Shown: positions 48,028-57,735 of the stretch, in pieces
Layout: every line of letters starts with the position of its first letter
Position numbering within the stretch: the first letter of the stretch is position 1
Assembly: GCF_039526385.1 (NCBI RefSeq)
Contig: NZ_BAAAIX010000034.1
Coordinates: 62,001-126,000, forward strand
Direction: 5' to 3'
Length of the DNA stretch: 64,000 bases
Source of the DNA: Luteococcus peritonei
GTDB lineage: Bacteria > Actinomycetota > Actinomycetes > Propionibacteriales > Propionibacteriaceae
The notes under the pieces: generated by a model
What the model saw: the letters and a program-made list of their open reading frames with translations, nothing else
Database searches by the model: none
What the model was told of the DNA's origin: nothing
Position numbers and translations under genes: made by a program

Positions 48028-48870
48028 ATGTCCCACCTCTTCCTCGAGATCGATGTCTTCGCCACCGGACCGCTGAGCGGCAACCCGCTCGCCGTGGTGG
48101 CCGGGGCCGAGGACCTCAGCGACGAGCAGATGGGCCGGATCGCGGCGTGGACCAACTTCTCCGAGACCACCTTCCTGCTGTCGCCCACCGATCCGGAGGC
48201 GGACTACCGAGTGCGGATCTTCACGCGCACCACCGAGTACCCCTTCGCGGGCCACCCGACGCTCGGCTCGGCCCGCGCCTGGCTCCACCTGGGCGGCACG
48301 CCCAGGACGCCCGGCCGGCTGGTGCAGGAGTGCGCCGCCGGCCTGGTGCCGGTGCGCCAGCAGGGGGACCTGCTCGCCTTCGCCACCCCGCCGCTGCACC
48401 GCAGCGGGCCGATGCCCGAGACCGACGTGCAGCGGATCGCCGCGGCGCTGCGGATCCCTCGCGAGCGGATCGTCGACCAGGCCTGGGGCGTCAACGGGCC
48501 CGAGTGGCGACTGGTCCAGCTCCGCGACGCCGAGGCGGTGCGGGCGCTGCGGCCGGTGCCGGATCGGGGCGACCTGCGGATCGGCGTCGTCGGCCTGGAG
48601 CCCGCCGGCTCCGAGATCGCCTACGAGGTGCGGGCCTTCGGCGGCTCCTACGAGGACCCCGTCACCGGCAGCCTCAACGGTGCGCTGGCGCAGTGGCTGC
48701 GAGGCAGGGGAGAGGTGCCGCAGGCCTACCTCGCCGTCCAGGGCAGCCAGGTGGGTCGAGCAGGTCGGATCCACGTGAGCGACGACGGCTCCGACATCTG
48801 GATCGGCGGGTCCGCACGCGTCGTCGTGGACGGTGCCCTGAACTTCGACGCCGCGGACCAGCTCTCCTAG
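48028..48870 (+). CDS. PhzF-family isomerase/epimerase-like protein
   Basis: A 280-aa protein of the diaminopimelate-epimerase fold. PhzF features are present: the FATGPLSGNPLAVV opening, catalytic Glu46 in NFSETTF, TRTTEYPFAGHPTLG, and the DPVTGSLNGALAQW block in the second half. PhzF itself isomerises a phenazine precursor, but most family members lie outside phenazine clusters, as here, and their substrates are unknown. The stop TAG shares its CTAG with the stop of the convergent DUF2231 gene. Confidence 0.85.
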   Translation: MSHLFLEIDVFATGPLSGNPLAVVAGAEDLSDEQMGRIAAWTNFSETTFLLSPTDPEADYRVRIFTRTTEYPFAGHPTLGSARAWLHLGGTPRTPGRLVQECAAGLVPVRQQGDLLAFATPPLHRSGPMPETDVQRIAAALRIPRERIVDQAWGVNGPEWRLVQLRDAEAVRALRPVPDRGDLRIGVVGLEPAGSEIAYEVRAFGGSYEDPVTGSLNGALAQWLRGRGEVPQAYLAVQGSQVGRAGRIHVSDDGSDIWIGGSARVVVDGALNFDAADQLS

Positions 48871-49346
48871 CGCGAGCTGCTCCAGGTGGCGACCGCCCCG
48901 GCATGACCGGTGAGCACGGTCAGCACCAGCGTGGCGGCGGCCAGCAGCACCACCAGCCAGGTCACCGCCGGCACCAGGCGCTCACGGGAACCGTCGCGCT
49001 GGCCACGGCTCGAGGCCAGGGCGGAGCCGGAGCCGAAGCTCCAGCAGGCCAAGAGCGAGAGCAGCGCCAGTGGCAGGAAGCTGATGGTCAGCAGGCCCGC
49101 CAGCTGGTCGTGCCGCTCGATCAGGTCCTTGTGCTCGCTGGTGGCGTGCGCCAGTTGGTCACCGGTGGCGCGGGTGACGAAGAGCACCACGACGGCCAGC
49201 ACGTCGAGCACCGCGGTGGGTAGGCGCAGGGCCCAGCGCCAGTCGCGCCGCAGCACGAAGCAGACGGACAGGACCGCCGCGGTGGGGATGGCGACGACGG
49301 CGGCGTGCACCACGAGGGGGTGCACCGGCAGGCTGAGCAGGTTCAT
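48867..49346 (-). CDS. DUF2231-like four-helix membrane protein
   Basis: A 159-aa integral membrane protein with four hydrophobic segments (about 12-28, 38-56, 82-102 and 128-148). It begins MNLLSLPVHPLVVHAAVV, where the early His-containing helix (HPLVVH) is typical of DUF2231 proteins; a second His cluster (EHKDLIERHDQLA) lies in the loop before helix three. Such proteins may bind haem or metals, but no function is established. The start is at ATG 49346; the frame upstream is non-family sequence. It converges on the phzF-like gene with overlapping stops. Confidence 0.78.
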   Translation of the reverse strand: MNLLSLPVHPLVVHAAVVAIPTAAVLSVCFVLRRDWRWALRLPTAVLDVLAVVVLFVTRATGDQLAHATSEHKDLIERHDQLAGLLTISFLPLALLSLLACWSFGSGSALASSRGQRDGSRERLVPAVTWLVVLLAAATLVLTVLTGHAGAVATWSSSR

Positions 49347-49573
49347 GGATCCCAGTGTGGGCAGCGATGACGAGCGGCTTCCAGCAAGGCCAGCCTGCCC
49401 TGCGACAGCCTCCTCACAGCCACCAGCCGGGAGGGCGACCCAGGACTGCTGCGCGCCGCAGCCGACCCCGATGCCCGGCGCGTGGGAAACTGTCGGGGCC
49501 ACCGAGTAGGTTGGGTGGCCCCACCCCGGCACACCGGGCAGAGCTCACGCAGAAAAGAGGGCTTGCGCACCCC

Positions 49574-52500
49574 ATGGTCGACTCCTTCGTCCACCTCCAC
49601 ACGCACACCGAGTACTCGATGCTCGACGGCGCCGCGAAGAACTCCAAGCTCTTCGCGGAGGTCTCGCGCCAGGGCATGCCCGCCGTCGCCATGACCGACC
49701 ACGGCAACATGTTCGGCGCCTACGAGTTCCAGAACCTCGCCAAGAACTACCGCGACGTCGAGAACCTGGTGAAGCCGATCATCGGCATCGAGGCCTATGT
49801 GGCGCCCTCCACCCGCCACTCGCGCCAGCAGGAGTTCTGGGCCACTGGCCGCCACGAGAACGGCGACGCCTCCTTCGAGGGCGGCAAGGACGTCTCCGGC
49901 GGCGGCCGCTACACCCACATGACCATGTGGGCGCAGAACGCCACCGGCCTGCGCAACCTCTTCCGGCTCAGCTCGCTGGCCAGCTTCGAGGGCTACTACA
50001 TGAAGCCCCGCATGGACCGTGAGCTGATCAGCCAGTACCACGAGGGCATCATCGCCACCACCGGCTGCCCGTCGGGCGAGGTGCAGACCCGGCTGCGCCT
50101 GGGTCAGTTCGAGGCGGCACTGGAGGCCGCCGCCAGCTACCAGGAGATCTTCGGCAAGGAGAACTACTTCCTGGAGCTGATGGACCACGGCCTGGACATC
50201 GAGCGCAGCGTGCGTGCCGACCTGATGCGGATCGCCGACAAGCTCGACATCCCGCTGCTGGCCACCAACGACTCCCACTACGTCCACGAAGACGATGCCG
50301 ACAGCCACGACGACCTGCTCTGCGTCGGCGTGGGCCGCAACAAGGACGACCCCAACCGCTTCCGCTTCAACGGCTCGGGCTACTACATCAAGAGTTCCGA
50401 GGAGATGCGCCAGCTCTTCAGCGAGATCCCGGAGGCCTGCAACAACACCTTGGCCATCGCCGAGCGGATCGAGAGCTACGACGACGTCTTCAAGCACGTC
50501 GACCGGATGCCGCAGTTCGACGTGCCCGAGGGCGAGACGCAGAACTCCTGGCTGCGCAAGAAGGTCACCGAGGGCATCAAGGTCCGCTACGGCGAGAACC
50601 CCTCGGACGAGGTGCTGGAGCGCGTCGAGACCGAGCTGCAGGTGATCGAGCCGCTGGGCTTCTCCTCCTACTTCCTGGTGGTCTCCGACATCTGCAATGC
50701 CGCCCGCGAGATGGGCGTGGCCGTCGGCCCCGGACGAGGCTCCGCCGCCGGCTCGATGATCGCCTACCTCACCGGCATCATCCAGGTGGACCCGCTGGAG
50801 CACGGCCTGCTCTTCGAGCGCTTCCTCAACCCGGAGCGCATCAGCCCGCCCGACATCGACCTCGACTTCGACGACCGCAAGCGTGACAAGGTCATCGACT
50901 ACGTCACCACCAAGTACGGCGAGGCCTACACCAGCCAGGTCAACACGTTCGGCACCATCAAGGCGAAGGCTGCCGTCAAGGACGCCAACCGCATCCTCGG
51001 CTACCCCTTCGGACTGGGCGACAAGATCACCAAGGCCATGCCCGCCGACGTGATGGGCAAGGGCGTCCCGCTCAAGGACCTGTTCAACGAGCAGCACCCC
51101 CGCTACGCCGAGGGCATGGAGATCCGCGAGCTCTACAACACCCAGGCCGACGTCAAGAAGGTGATCGACACCGGCATGGGCCTGGAGGGCCTGATCCGCG
51201 GCACCGGCGTGCACGCCTGCGCCTTCATCCTGTCCAGCGAGAAGCTGCTCGACGTGATCCCGATGCACCGTCGGGACAAGGACGGCATGATCATCGCCGG
51301 CTTCGCCTATCCTCAGCTCGAGGAAATGGGCCTGATGAAGATGGACTTCCTGGGCCTGCGCAACCTCGGCATCATGGACCACGCCGTCCAGATCATCAAG
51401 CGCAACCAGGGCGTCGAGGTGGACGTCTCCCAGCTGCCGCTGGACGACGAGAAGACCTACCAGCTGATGGCCCGCGGCGACACCCTGGGCGTCTTCCAGC
51501 TCGACGGCGGCCCGATGCGCTCCCTGCTGCGCCAGATGGGCCCCACCGGCTTCGACGACATCACCGCCGTGCTGGCCCTGTACCGGCCGGGCCCGATGGG
51601 CGCCAATGCCCACATCAGCTATGCCGAGCGCAAGAACGCCCGCCAGGAGATCATCCCGATCCATCCGGAGCTGAAGGAGGCCCTGGACCCGCTGATCGGT
51701 GACACCTTCCACCTGATCGTCTACCAGGAGCAGATCATGGCCATCGCGCGTGCCCTGGCCGGGTACACGCTGGGTGGCGCAGACCTGCTGCGACGGGCCA
51801 TGGGCAAGAAGAAGCCCGAGATCCTGGCCAAGGAGTTCACCCACTTCCACGACGGGATGAGCGCCAACGGCTTCTCCGACGAGTCCATCAAGGCGCTGTG
51901 GGACGTCATGGTCCCCTTCGCCGGTTACGCCTTCAACAAGTCCCACGCCGCCGGCTACGCCCTGGTCTCCTACTGGACGGCCTGGCTGAAGGCCAACTAC
52001 CCGGCCGAGTACGGCGCCGCGCTGCTCACCAGCGTCGGCGACGACAAGGACAAGATGGCGATGTACCTGGGCGACATGCGCGCCCAGCGGATCAAGGTGC
52101 TGCCCCCGGACGTGAACTCCTCCGAGCTCGAGTTCACCGCCGTGGGGGCCGACATCCGCTTCGGTCTGGGCGCCATCCGCAATGTCGGCGAGCACGTGGT
52201 GGAGGGCATCGTCGCTGCCCGCGAGGAGCACGGCGAGTTCACCGACTTCTACGACTTCCTGGACAAGGTGCCGCTGCAGGTCTGCAACAAGCGGATGGTG
52301 GAGTCGCTGATCAAGGCCGGCGCCTTCGACTCACTGGGCCACTCCCGCCGGGCGCTGATGGGGATCTTCGAGTCGGCCGTCGACTCGGTGCTCGACATCA
52401 AGCGCAACCAGGCCAACGGCCAGGACGACCTGTTCGGCGACTTCGGCCTCGGGGACGCCGAGGACGAGCCCGCAGCCCCGCGCGAGACCGTGCCGGAGCT

Positions 52501-53143
52501 GGAGGACTGGGACAAGCGCACCAAGCTGGCCTTCGAGCGCGAGATGCTCGGCCTGTACGTCTCCGACCATCCGCTGCAGGGCCTGGAGCACATCCTGGAG
52601 TCCGAGCGTGACGTCTCGATCGGCAACCTGCTGGCCCCCGACGGCCCGCGCGACACGATGCTCAACATCGCGGGCATGATCACCCAGATCCAGCGCAAGC
52701 AGACCAAGACCGGCAACATCTGGGCGATCATCACCGTCGAGGACCTGGAGGCCTCGGTGGACGTGCTCTGCTTCCCGAAGGTCTACGAGCAGGTGGCGAT
52801 GCACCTGGCCACCGACCAGATCGTCAAGGTGCGCGGCCGGATCCGGGAGAAGGAGGACTCGGTTGAGGTCCAGTGCCAGGAGATCTCCGTGCCCGACGTC
52901 TCCGAGGGGCCGTCCGGGCCGGTGGTGATCCAGCTCCCCGCGGGGCGCTGCACCCCGCCGGTGGTGGAGCAGCTCAAGGAGGTGCTGGGCAACCATCCCG
53001 GCATGACGGAGGTGCGGTTGCGGCTGATGAGCCAGAACAAGGCCACCCTGTTCCGGCTCGACGAGACGCTGCGGGTGACCGCCTCCGGGCCGCTGATGGC
53101 CGACCTCAAGGCACTGCTGGGGCCCTCCTGCCTGGCCTCGTGA
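49574..53143 (+). CDS. dnaE: DNA polymerase III alpha subunit
   Basis: The replicative polymerase subunit. The 1189-aa product starts with the PHP domain (HLHTHTEYSMLDG, residues 7-19; MTDHGNM). The polymerase palm follows with GPGRGSAAGS and the catalytic aspartates in PDIDLDFDD (about 425-433), then the fingers (YRPGPMGANAHI), an HhH tract, and a C-terminal OB domain (about 1015-1090). Length and order fit actinobacterial DnaE1 and not the error-prone DnaE2. A TAGGTT -10-like box (49507-49512) lies about 60 nt before the ATG. A longer in-frame start is possible, but the family begins here. Confidence 0.96.
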   Translation: MVDSFVHLHTHTEYSMLDGAAKNSKLFAEVSRQGMPAVAMTDHGNMFGAYEFQNLAKNYRDVENLVKPIIGIEAYVAPSTRHSRQQEFWATGRHENGDASFEGGKDVSGGGRYTHMTMWAQNATGLRNLFRLSSLASFEGYYMKPRMDRELISQYHEGIIATTGCPSGEVQTRLRLGQFEAALEAAASYQEIFGKENYFLELMDHGLDIERSVRADLMRIADKLDIPLLATNDSHYVHEDDADSHDDLLCVGVGRNKDDPNRFRFNGSGYYIKSSEEMRQLFSEIPEACNNTLAIAERIESYDDVFKHVDRMPQFDVPEGETQNSWLRKKVTEGIKVRYGENPSDEVLERVETELQVIEPLGFSSYFLVVSDICNAAREMGVAVGPGRGSAAGSMIAYLTGIIQVDPLEHGLLFERFLNPERISPPDIDLDFDDRKRDKVIDYVTTKYGEAYTSQVNTFGTIKAKAAVKDANRILGYPFGLGDKITKAMPADVMGKGVPLKDLFNEQHPRYAEGMEIRELYNTQADVKKVIDTGMGLEGLIRGTGVHACAFILSSEKLLDVIPMHRRDKDGMIIAGFAYPQLEEMGLMKMDFLGLRNLGIMDHAVQIIKRNQGVEVDVSQLPLDDEKTYQLMARGDTLGVFQLDGGPMRSLLRQMGPTGFDDITAVLALYRPGPMGANAHISYAERKNARQEIIPIHPELKEALDPLIGDTFHLIVYQEQIMAIARALAGYTLGGADLLRRAMGKKKPEILAKEFTHFHDGMSANGFSDESIKALWDVMVPFAGYAFNKSHAAGYALVSYWTAWLKANYPAEYGAALLTSVGDDKDKMAMYLGDMRAQRIKVLPPDVNSSELEFTAVGADIRFGLGAIRNVGEHVVEGIVAAREEHGEFTDFYDFLDKVPLQVCNKRMVESLIKAGAFDSLGHSRRALMGIFESAVDSVLDIKRNQANGQDDLFGDFGLGDAEDEPAAPRETVPELEDWDKRTKLAFEREMLGLYVSDHPLQGLEHILESERDVSIGNLLAPDGPRDTMLNIAGMITQIQRKQTKTGNIWAIITVEDLEASVDVLCFPKVYEQVAMHLATDQIVKVRGRIREKEDSVEVQCQEISVPDVSEGPSGPVVIQLPAGRCTPPVVEQLKEVLGNHPGMTEVRLRLMSQNKATLFRLDETLRVTASGPLMADLKALLGPSCLAS

Positions 53144-53205
53144 GCAGCAGGCCCTAGTCTTGGACCCGCGTCGCAGCCCTGCGGCGCCAGACGACAGGAG
53201 GAGCC

Positions 53206-53964
53206 GTGGCTCCACAGGAGGAGACGCCCGTCTCCGTGACGGTGCAGCCCAGTGCGCCGGTGCCTCCGATGTCGCTGCCCGCGCACGCCGGCTCGGCCGC
53301 CTCGCCGGGGATCCTGGCGAGCGAGAGCTATGCTCCTCGGCCGCGGCTGTCCGGCGACCGGCTGCGCCGCCTGGTGCGGCGCCCGGTGGTGCGGGGGATG
53401 GCCTTCTACCTGCTGCTCTTCGTCCTGCTCGGTCTGTTGGCCGCGGTGGTCTGGCATTCCGCGGTGCGGCTGCCGGTCTACCACGTCGGTGCCGAGGGCA
53501 GGACGGCCACCACGGAACGTGGGCTGACCCGCTACTTCTCCACCGACGCCTGGTTCTGTCTGCTCGGGGCAGTGGTGGGCCTGGTGGCCGGCACGCTGGC
53601 CTGGCGCTGGTTCCGCCGGATCGGCTGGCCGGTGGTGCCGCTGGCGCTGATGGCCTCGCTGGTGGCCTGCCTGGTCTGCTGGCGGGTGGGCACCGCCCTG
53701 GGGCCCGACGACTTCGCCTCCCGGATCGCCGCCGCACAGCCCGGCGACGACGTCCCGATCGACTTCCGGCTGCGCAGCCTGGCCGCCCTGCTGGTCTGGC
53801 CCTTCTTCGCCACCATCCCGGTACTGCTCTTCTCCTCGCTGGGCCGCGACGAGGATGATCCTGCGCACCGCCGCCACCCGGCTCCCACCACGGTGGCCGC
53901 CTCGACGCCGGTACCGGCGCCCGTCGAGGACGACGTGGTGGTCCGCCAGACCCGCGGGGCCTGA
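53206..53964 (+). CDS. Four-TM membrane protein, DUF2567-like, unknown
   Basis: A 252-aa protein with a Pro/Ser-rich cytoplasmic N-terminus (1-60), about four membrane segments (66-86, 116-136, 144-161 and 195-212) and a Pro/Thr/Val-rich C-terminal tail (213-252). A segment GTALGPDDFASRIAAAQPGDDVPIDFRLR-like between the third and fourth helices resembles the actinobacterial DUF2567 pattern (quoted in part only; about residues 165-190). Function unknown. A strong AGGAGGAG ribosome-binding site precedes the GTG. A TAGTCT -10-like box lies about 45 nt upstream (53155-53160). Confidence 0.7.
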   Translation: MAPQEETPVSVTVQPSAPVPPMSLPAHAGSAASPGILASESYAPRPRLSGDRLRRLVRRPVVRGMAFYLLLFVLLGLLAAVVWHSAVRLPVYHVGAEGRTATTERGLTRYFSTDAWFCLLGAVVGLVAGTLAWRWFRRIGWPVVPLALMASLVACLVCWRVGTALGPDDFASRIAAAQPGDDVPIDFRLRSLAALLVWPFFATIPVLLFSSLGRDEDDPAHRRHPAPTTVAASTPVPAPVEDDVVVRQTRGA

Positions 53965-53979
53965 CGGATCGATCACCGC

Positions 53980-54462
53980 TCAGCGGGCTATCGGCGCCAT
54001 CCGGCCGTCGACCACCCGCAGCAGGTCGCCGGGCGCCAGTTCCACCTGCAGCCCGCGTCGCCCGCCCGAGACCATGATCGTCTCGAAGCCCTCCGCGGAG
54101 GCGTCCAGCCAGGTGGGCAGGGCCTTCTTCTGGCCCAGCGGTGAGATGCCACCCACCAGGTAGCCGGTGGTGCGCTCGGCCACCTCCTGCGGTGCCAGCG
54201 CCGCCTTCTTCGCGCCGGCGACGCCGGCCAACGCCTTCAGGTCCAGCTGGCGGGCCACCGGCACCACCGCCACCGCGAGCGGCTGGCGGGTGCCGGTGAG
54301 CTGCACCACCAGGGTCTTGAAGACCTGGTGCGGGTCCTGGCCCAGGGCCGCGACGGCCTCCTCACCGAAGTGCTGGTTGGCAGGGTCGTGCTCGTAGGGG
54401 TGCAGCTCGAAGGCCACCCGGGCGCGCGTCAGGGCGACGGTGGCCGGCGTCGACGCAGCCAT
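53980..54462 (-). CDS. ybaK: YbaK-family aminoacyl-tRNA deacylase (Cys-tRNA(Pro) type)
   Basis: Hydrolyses mischarged Cys-tRNA(Pro) or similar. The 160-aa single-domain protein has the YbaK/ProX fold: VFKTLVVQL with the conserved catalytic-region Lys, the AVVPVARQLDLKALA segment, and GYLVGGISPLGQKK with the key Gly-Gly and Lys residues. The final FETIMVSGGRRGLQVEL block is typical. The ATG shares a base with the stop of the DUF554 gene (TGATG), so the two are translationally coupled. Specificity is inferred from family. Confidence 0.9.
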   Translation of the reverse strand: MAASTPATVALTRARVAFELHPYEHDPANQHFGEEAVAALGQDPHQVFKTLVVQLTGTRQPLAVAVVPVARQLDLKALAGVAGAKKAALAPQEVAERTTGYLVGGISPLGQKKALPTWLDASAEGFETIMVSGGRRGLQVELAPGDLLRVVDGRMAPIAR

Positions 54463-55199
54463 CAGGCGATCCGTTCGGCCACGGAGACGAACAGGGGAGC
54501 GAAGACCAGGGCGGGCAGCAGGTCGCCCACCCGGATGTCCTTGATCCCCAGCAGCCGGATGCCCAGCCCGAGCAGGATGATGCCGCCGGCCACGGTGAGC
54601 GCGTCCACCTGGGCGGGCGGGATCACGTCGCCCAGCAGGAAGCCCACCAGGGTGATGCCGCCCTGGATCACCAGCACGCCTGCCGCAGAGGCCAGCACCC
54701 CGATGCCCAGCGAGGCCGCGAAGGCGATGGAGGCGAAGCCGTCGAGCACGGACTTGACGAAGATCTGGTCTGCTCCGCGGCCCAGCCCGTCGCTCAGCGA
54801 GCCCAGGATGGTGAGCGGGCCCATGCAGAAGACCAGCGTGGCGGTGACGAAGCCGTTCACGAAGCGGCTGTCGCCGTCGGCGCCGAAGCGTCGCCTCGCC
54901 CAGCCGCCCACATCCTCCAAGCGGTCCTCGACGCGCAGGGCGGAACCGGTCAGCGCCCCGGCCATCATGGCCAGCAGGATCACCACCATCACCGCTCCGT
55001 GCCCCACGGCCTGGTTCAGGCGCTCGCCGAACATCGGCATGATGGAGCTGGCCCCGATCACCAGGGTGAAGAGGCCGAGCACGTCGGTCACCGTCGAGCT
55101 GGTGCGCTGTGGCAACCGGTGGCCCAGGGCGAGTCCCAGCAGCGATCCCAGCACCACCGTGGTGACATTGACGACGGTTCCAACTCCCACGAAATCCAC
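54462..55199 (-). CDS. DUF554-family membrane protein
   Basis: A 245-aa integral membrane protein with about six to seven hydrophobic segments. Typical DUF554 blocks are seen: VGTVVNVTTVVLGSLLGL at the N-terminus, FVTATLVFCMGPLTILGSL in the middle, DGFASIAFAASLGIGV, and a C-terminal GLGIRLLGIKDIRVGDLLPAL block. It may be a small transporter; no substrate is known. GTG 55199 starts the protein, divergent from hisD across about 95 nt. It is the first gene of a two-gene unit with ybaK. Confidence 0.85.
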   Translation of the reverse strand: MDFVGVGTVVNVTTVVLGSLLGLALGHRLPQRTSSTVTDVLGLFTLVIGASSIMPMFGERLNQAVGHGAVMVVILLAMMAGALTGSALRVEDRLEDVGGWARRRFGADGDSRFVNGFVTATLVFCMGPLTILGSLSDGLGRGADQIFVKSVLDGFASIAFAASLGIGVLASAAGVLVIQGGITLVGFLLGDVIPPAQVDALTVAGGIILLGLGIRLLGIKDIRVGDLLPALVFAPLFVSVAERIA

Positions 55200-55282
55200 G
55201 CCTGCATCCCACCACAGGGCCGCGCCGGGACGCGGGTCGTGCCAGCGCGTGGTCGGGGTCGGGCGTTGTCGGCGGCCTTCAC

Positions 55283-55288
55283 TAGACT
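55283..55288 (+). promoter_or_regulatory. -10 box (TAGACT) for a leaderless hisD operon transcript
   Basis: TAGACT ends 6 nt before GTG 55295. No -35 or histidine leader peptide is visible. Confidence 0.55.
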
Positions 55289-55294
55289 CCTGCC

Positions 55295-56644
55295 GTGCTC
55301 AGAACTGTGGACCTCAGCCAGGCCGGCCTGGACGGCGACGCCTTCGACTACCGCTCCGCCATGCCGCGGGCGGCCTTCGACGTGGACCATGCCCTGGCCG
55401 CGGTGCGTCCGATCAGCGAGGCCGTGGCCAGCGAGGGACAGGCGGCGCTGCTGCGCTTCGCCGAGCAGTTCGACGGGGTGGTGCCCGAGCGGCTGCGGGT
55501 GCCGGCCGAGGTGCTGGAGCGCTGCGCCGCCGAGCTCGACCCCGTGCTGCGCCAGGCCTTCACCGAGTCCATCCGCCGTCGCCGCCAGGTCTGCGAGCTG
55601 GCCGAGCGCGAGACCGACAGCCCCGCGGTGACCCTCGCGCCCGGTGCCAGGGTGGGCCAGCGCATCGTCCCGGTGGGCCGCGTCGGGCTCTACGTGCCCG
55701 GCGGCCTGGCCCCGCTGGCCAGCAGCGTGATCATGAACGTGGTGCCCGCCCAGGTGGCCGGCGTCGGTTCCATCGCGGTCACCAGCCCACCGCAAAAGGA
55801 GTTCGGCGGCCTGCCGCACCCCAACATCCTGGCGCTGTGCCACATGCTCGGCGTCGACGAGGTCTACGCCGTCGGCGGTGCACAGGCCATCGCCATGTTC
55901 GCCCACGGGGTGCCCGGGCTGTGCGACCGGGTGGACCTGGTCACCGGTCCCGGCAACATCTACGTGGTGGCCGCCAAGCGGCTGCTGCGCGGCATCGTCG
56001 GCATCGACTCGGAGGCCGGCCCCACCGAGATCGCCGTGCTGGCCGACGACTCCGCCAACCCGGAGCACGTCGCGGCAGACCTGGTGAGCCAGGCCGAGCA
56101 CGACCCGATGGCCGCCTCCGTGCTGGTCACCGATTCCGCGGAGCTGGCCGAGGCCGTCGACCAGGCGCTGGAGCGCCAGGTGGCCGCCACCCGTCACCAC
56201 GAGCGGGTCCGCACCGCGCTGACCGGCCCCCAGTCCGGCACCATCCTGGTCCGCGACCTGGAGCAGGGCCTGCAGGTGGTGGACGCCTATGCCGCCGAGC
56301 ACCTGGAGATCCAGACCCGCGATGCGGCCGCCTGGGCTGCCCGGGTGCGCAATGCCGGTGCGATCTTCGTCGGTTCCTTCTCGCCGGTCTCGCTGGGCGA
56401 CTACTCGGCCGGTTCCACCCACGTGCTGCCCACCGCCGGCTGCGCCTGCCACTCCTCGGGGCTGAGCGTGCGCTCCTTCATGAAGGCGGTGCACGTCATC
56501 ACCTACGACGAGAGGGCGCTGATGGAGCTGGCCGACTCGGTGGAGGCCTTCGCCCTGGCGGAGAACCTGCCCGCCCACGCCAATGCGGTCACCGTGCGCC
56601 GTCGTGGCCAGCAGGCCGACCAGCAGATCGGGGAGCAGGCATGA
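55295..56644 (+). CDS. hisD: Histidinol dehydrogenase
   Basis: Catalyses the last two steps of histidine synthesis, with NAD+ and Zn2+. The 449-aa product has the family blocks GRVGLYVPGG, AVGGAQAIAMFAHG, GPGNIYVVAAKRLL, the Glu/His-bearing SEAGPTEI and SQAEHDPMA (metal and catalytic region), and the late THVLPTAGCACHSSGLSV region carrying further ligands. It is the first gene of hisDCBH. The predicted -10 is 6 nt upstream, so the mRNA is probably leaderless. The stop overlaps the hisC ATG (ATGA). Confidence 0.96.
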   Translation: MLRTVDLSQAGLDGDAFDYRSAMPRAAFDVDHALAAVRPISEAVASEGQAALLRFAEQFDGVVPERLRVPAEVLERCAAELDPVLRQAFTESIRRRRQVCELAERETDSPAVTLAPGARVGQRIVPVGRVGLYVPGGLAPLASSVIMNVVPAQVAGVGSIAVTSPPQKEFGGLPHPNILALCHMLGVDEVYAVGGAQAIAMFAHGVPGLCDRVDLVTGPGNIYVVAAKRLLRGIVGIDSEAGPTEIAVLADDSANPEHVAADLVSQAEHDPMAASVLVTDSAELAEAVDQALERQVAATRHHERVRTALTGPQSGTILVRDLEQGLQVVDAYAAEHLEIQTRDAAAWAARVRNAGAIFVGSFSPVSLGDYSAGSTHVLPTAGCACHSSGLSVRSFMKAVHVITYDERALMELADSVEAFALAENLPAHANAVTVRRRGQQADQQIGEQA

Positions 56645-57735
56645 GCGGCCTGGAGGACCTGCCGCTGCGGCCGGAGCTGGTGGGCCAGGAGCCCTATGGC
56701 GCGCCGCAGCTGGACGTGCCGGTGGCGCTGAACGTCAACGAGAACCCGTACCCGCCCAGCCCGGCCGTCTGCGCCGAGATGGGCCGCGCGGTCAGCGAGG
56801 CCGCGGCGAAGATGAACCGCTATCCGGACCGCGAGGCCCGCGCGCTGCGCACCGCCCTGGCCCGCTACCTGGGCTTCGGCCTGGACGCCGACCAGATCTG
56901 GGTGGCGAACGGCTCCAACGAGGTGATGACCCACCTGCTGCAGGCCTTCGGCGGGCCGGGGCGCACCGTGCTCTCCTTCTCGCCCACCTACTCCATGTAC
57001 CCGGAGTACGCCCGCAACACCCTGACCGACTACGTCGCCGTCCCGCGCGACGCGAACCACCAGCTCTCCGCCGAGCTGATGGTCTCCGCCGCCCGCGAGC
57101 ACCACGCAGACGTGGTGGTCATCACCACGCCGAACAATCCCACCGGCACCACCACCCCGATCAGCGTCATCGACGAGGTCTGCTCGCAGCTGGACTGCAT
57201 CGTCGTGGTGGACGAGGCCTACCAGGAGTTCACCGAGGTGCCGGAGGACTCCGCGGTGGCGCTGCTGCCCAAGTACCCGCGCCTGGTGGTGAGCCGCACC
57301 ATGAGCAAGGCCTTCGCCTATGCCGGTGGACGGCTGGGCTACCTGGCCGCCTCGCCGGCGGTGGTGGACGCCTGCCGCATCGTCCGGCTGCCCTACCACC
57401 TCTCGGCCGCCAGCCAGGCCATCGCCCTGGTGGCCCTGGCCCATGCCGACGAGATGCTGGAGCGCGTGGAGGACCTGCGCGAGCAGTGCCAGCTGCTGCA
57501 GGGCTGGCTGCGCGACCAGGGCTTCGAGGTGGTACCCAGCCAGGCCAACTTCTGCCTCTTCGGCCGTTTCGCCGACCGCCATGCCGTCTGGCAGGGCCTG
57601 CTGGACCAGGGCGTCCTGGTCCGCGAGACCGGCCCCGAGGGCTACCTGCGGGTCTCCGCCGGCACCCCCGAGGAGATGGATGCCTTCCGCACCGCACTGA
57701 CCCAGCTCAAGCCCACCATCGACAGGATGCCGTGA
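56641..57735 (+). CDS. hisC: Histidinol-phosphate aminotransferase
   Basis: A PLP-dependent transaminase of histidine synthesis. The 364-aa product has NVNENPYPPSP (substrate arm), the NRYPDREA segment, ANGSNEVM for cofactor phosphate, ITTPNNPTGT, VVVDEAYQEF and the PLP Lys223 in SRTMSKAFAYAGGRLGY. A conserved late Arg lies in LRVSAGTPEEM. The ATG overlaps the hisD stop and its TGA overlaps the hisB ATG, so hisDCBH forms a chain of coupled genes. Confidence 0.95.
   Translation: MSGLEDLPLRPELVGQEPYGAPQLDVPVALNVNENPYPPSPAVCAEMGRAVSEAAAKMNRYPDREARALRTALARYLGFGLDADQIWVANGSNEVMTHLLQAFGGPGRTVLSFSPTYSMYPEYARNTLTDYVAVPRDANHQLSAELMVSAAREHHADVVVITTPNNPTGTTTPISVIDEVCSQLDCIVVVDEAYQEFTEVPEDSAVALLPKYPRLVVSRTMSKAFAYAGGRLGYLAASPAVVDACRIVRLPYHLSAASQAIALVALAHADEMLERVEDLREQCQLLQGWLRDQGFEVVPSQANFCLFGRFADRHAVWQGLLDQGVLVRETGPEGYLRVSAGTPEEMDAFRTALTQLKPTIDRMP

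Noticed and set aside
48028..48870. Phenazine biosynthesis
   Set aside because: Only a PhzF-like protein is present; none of the other phz genes are nearby and most PhzF homologues have other roles.
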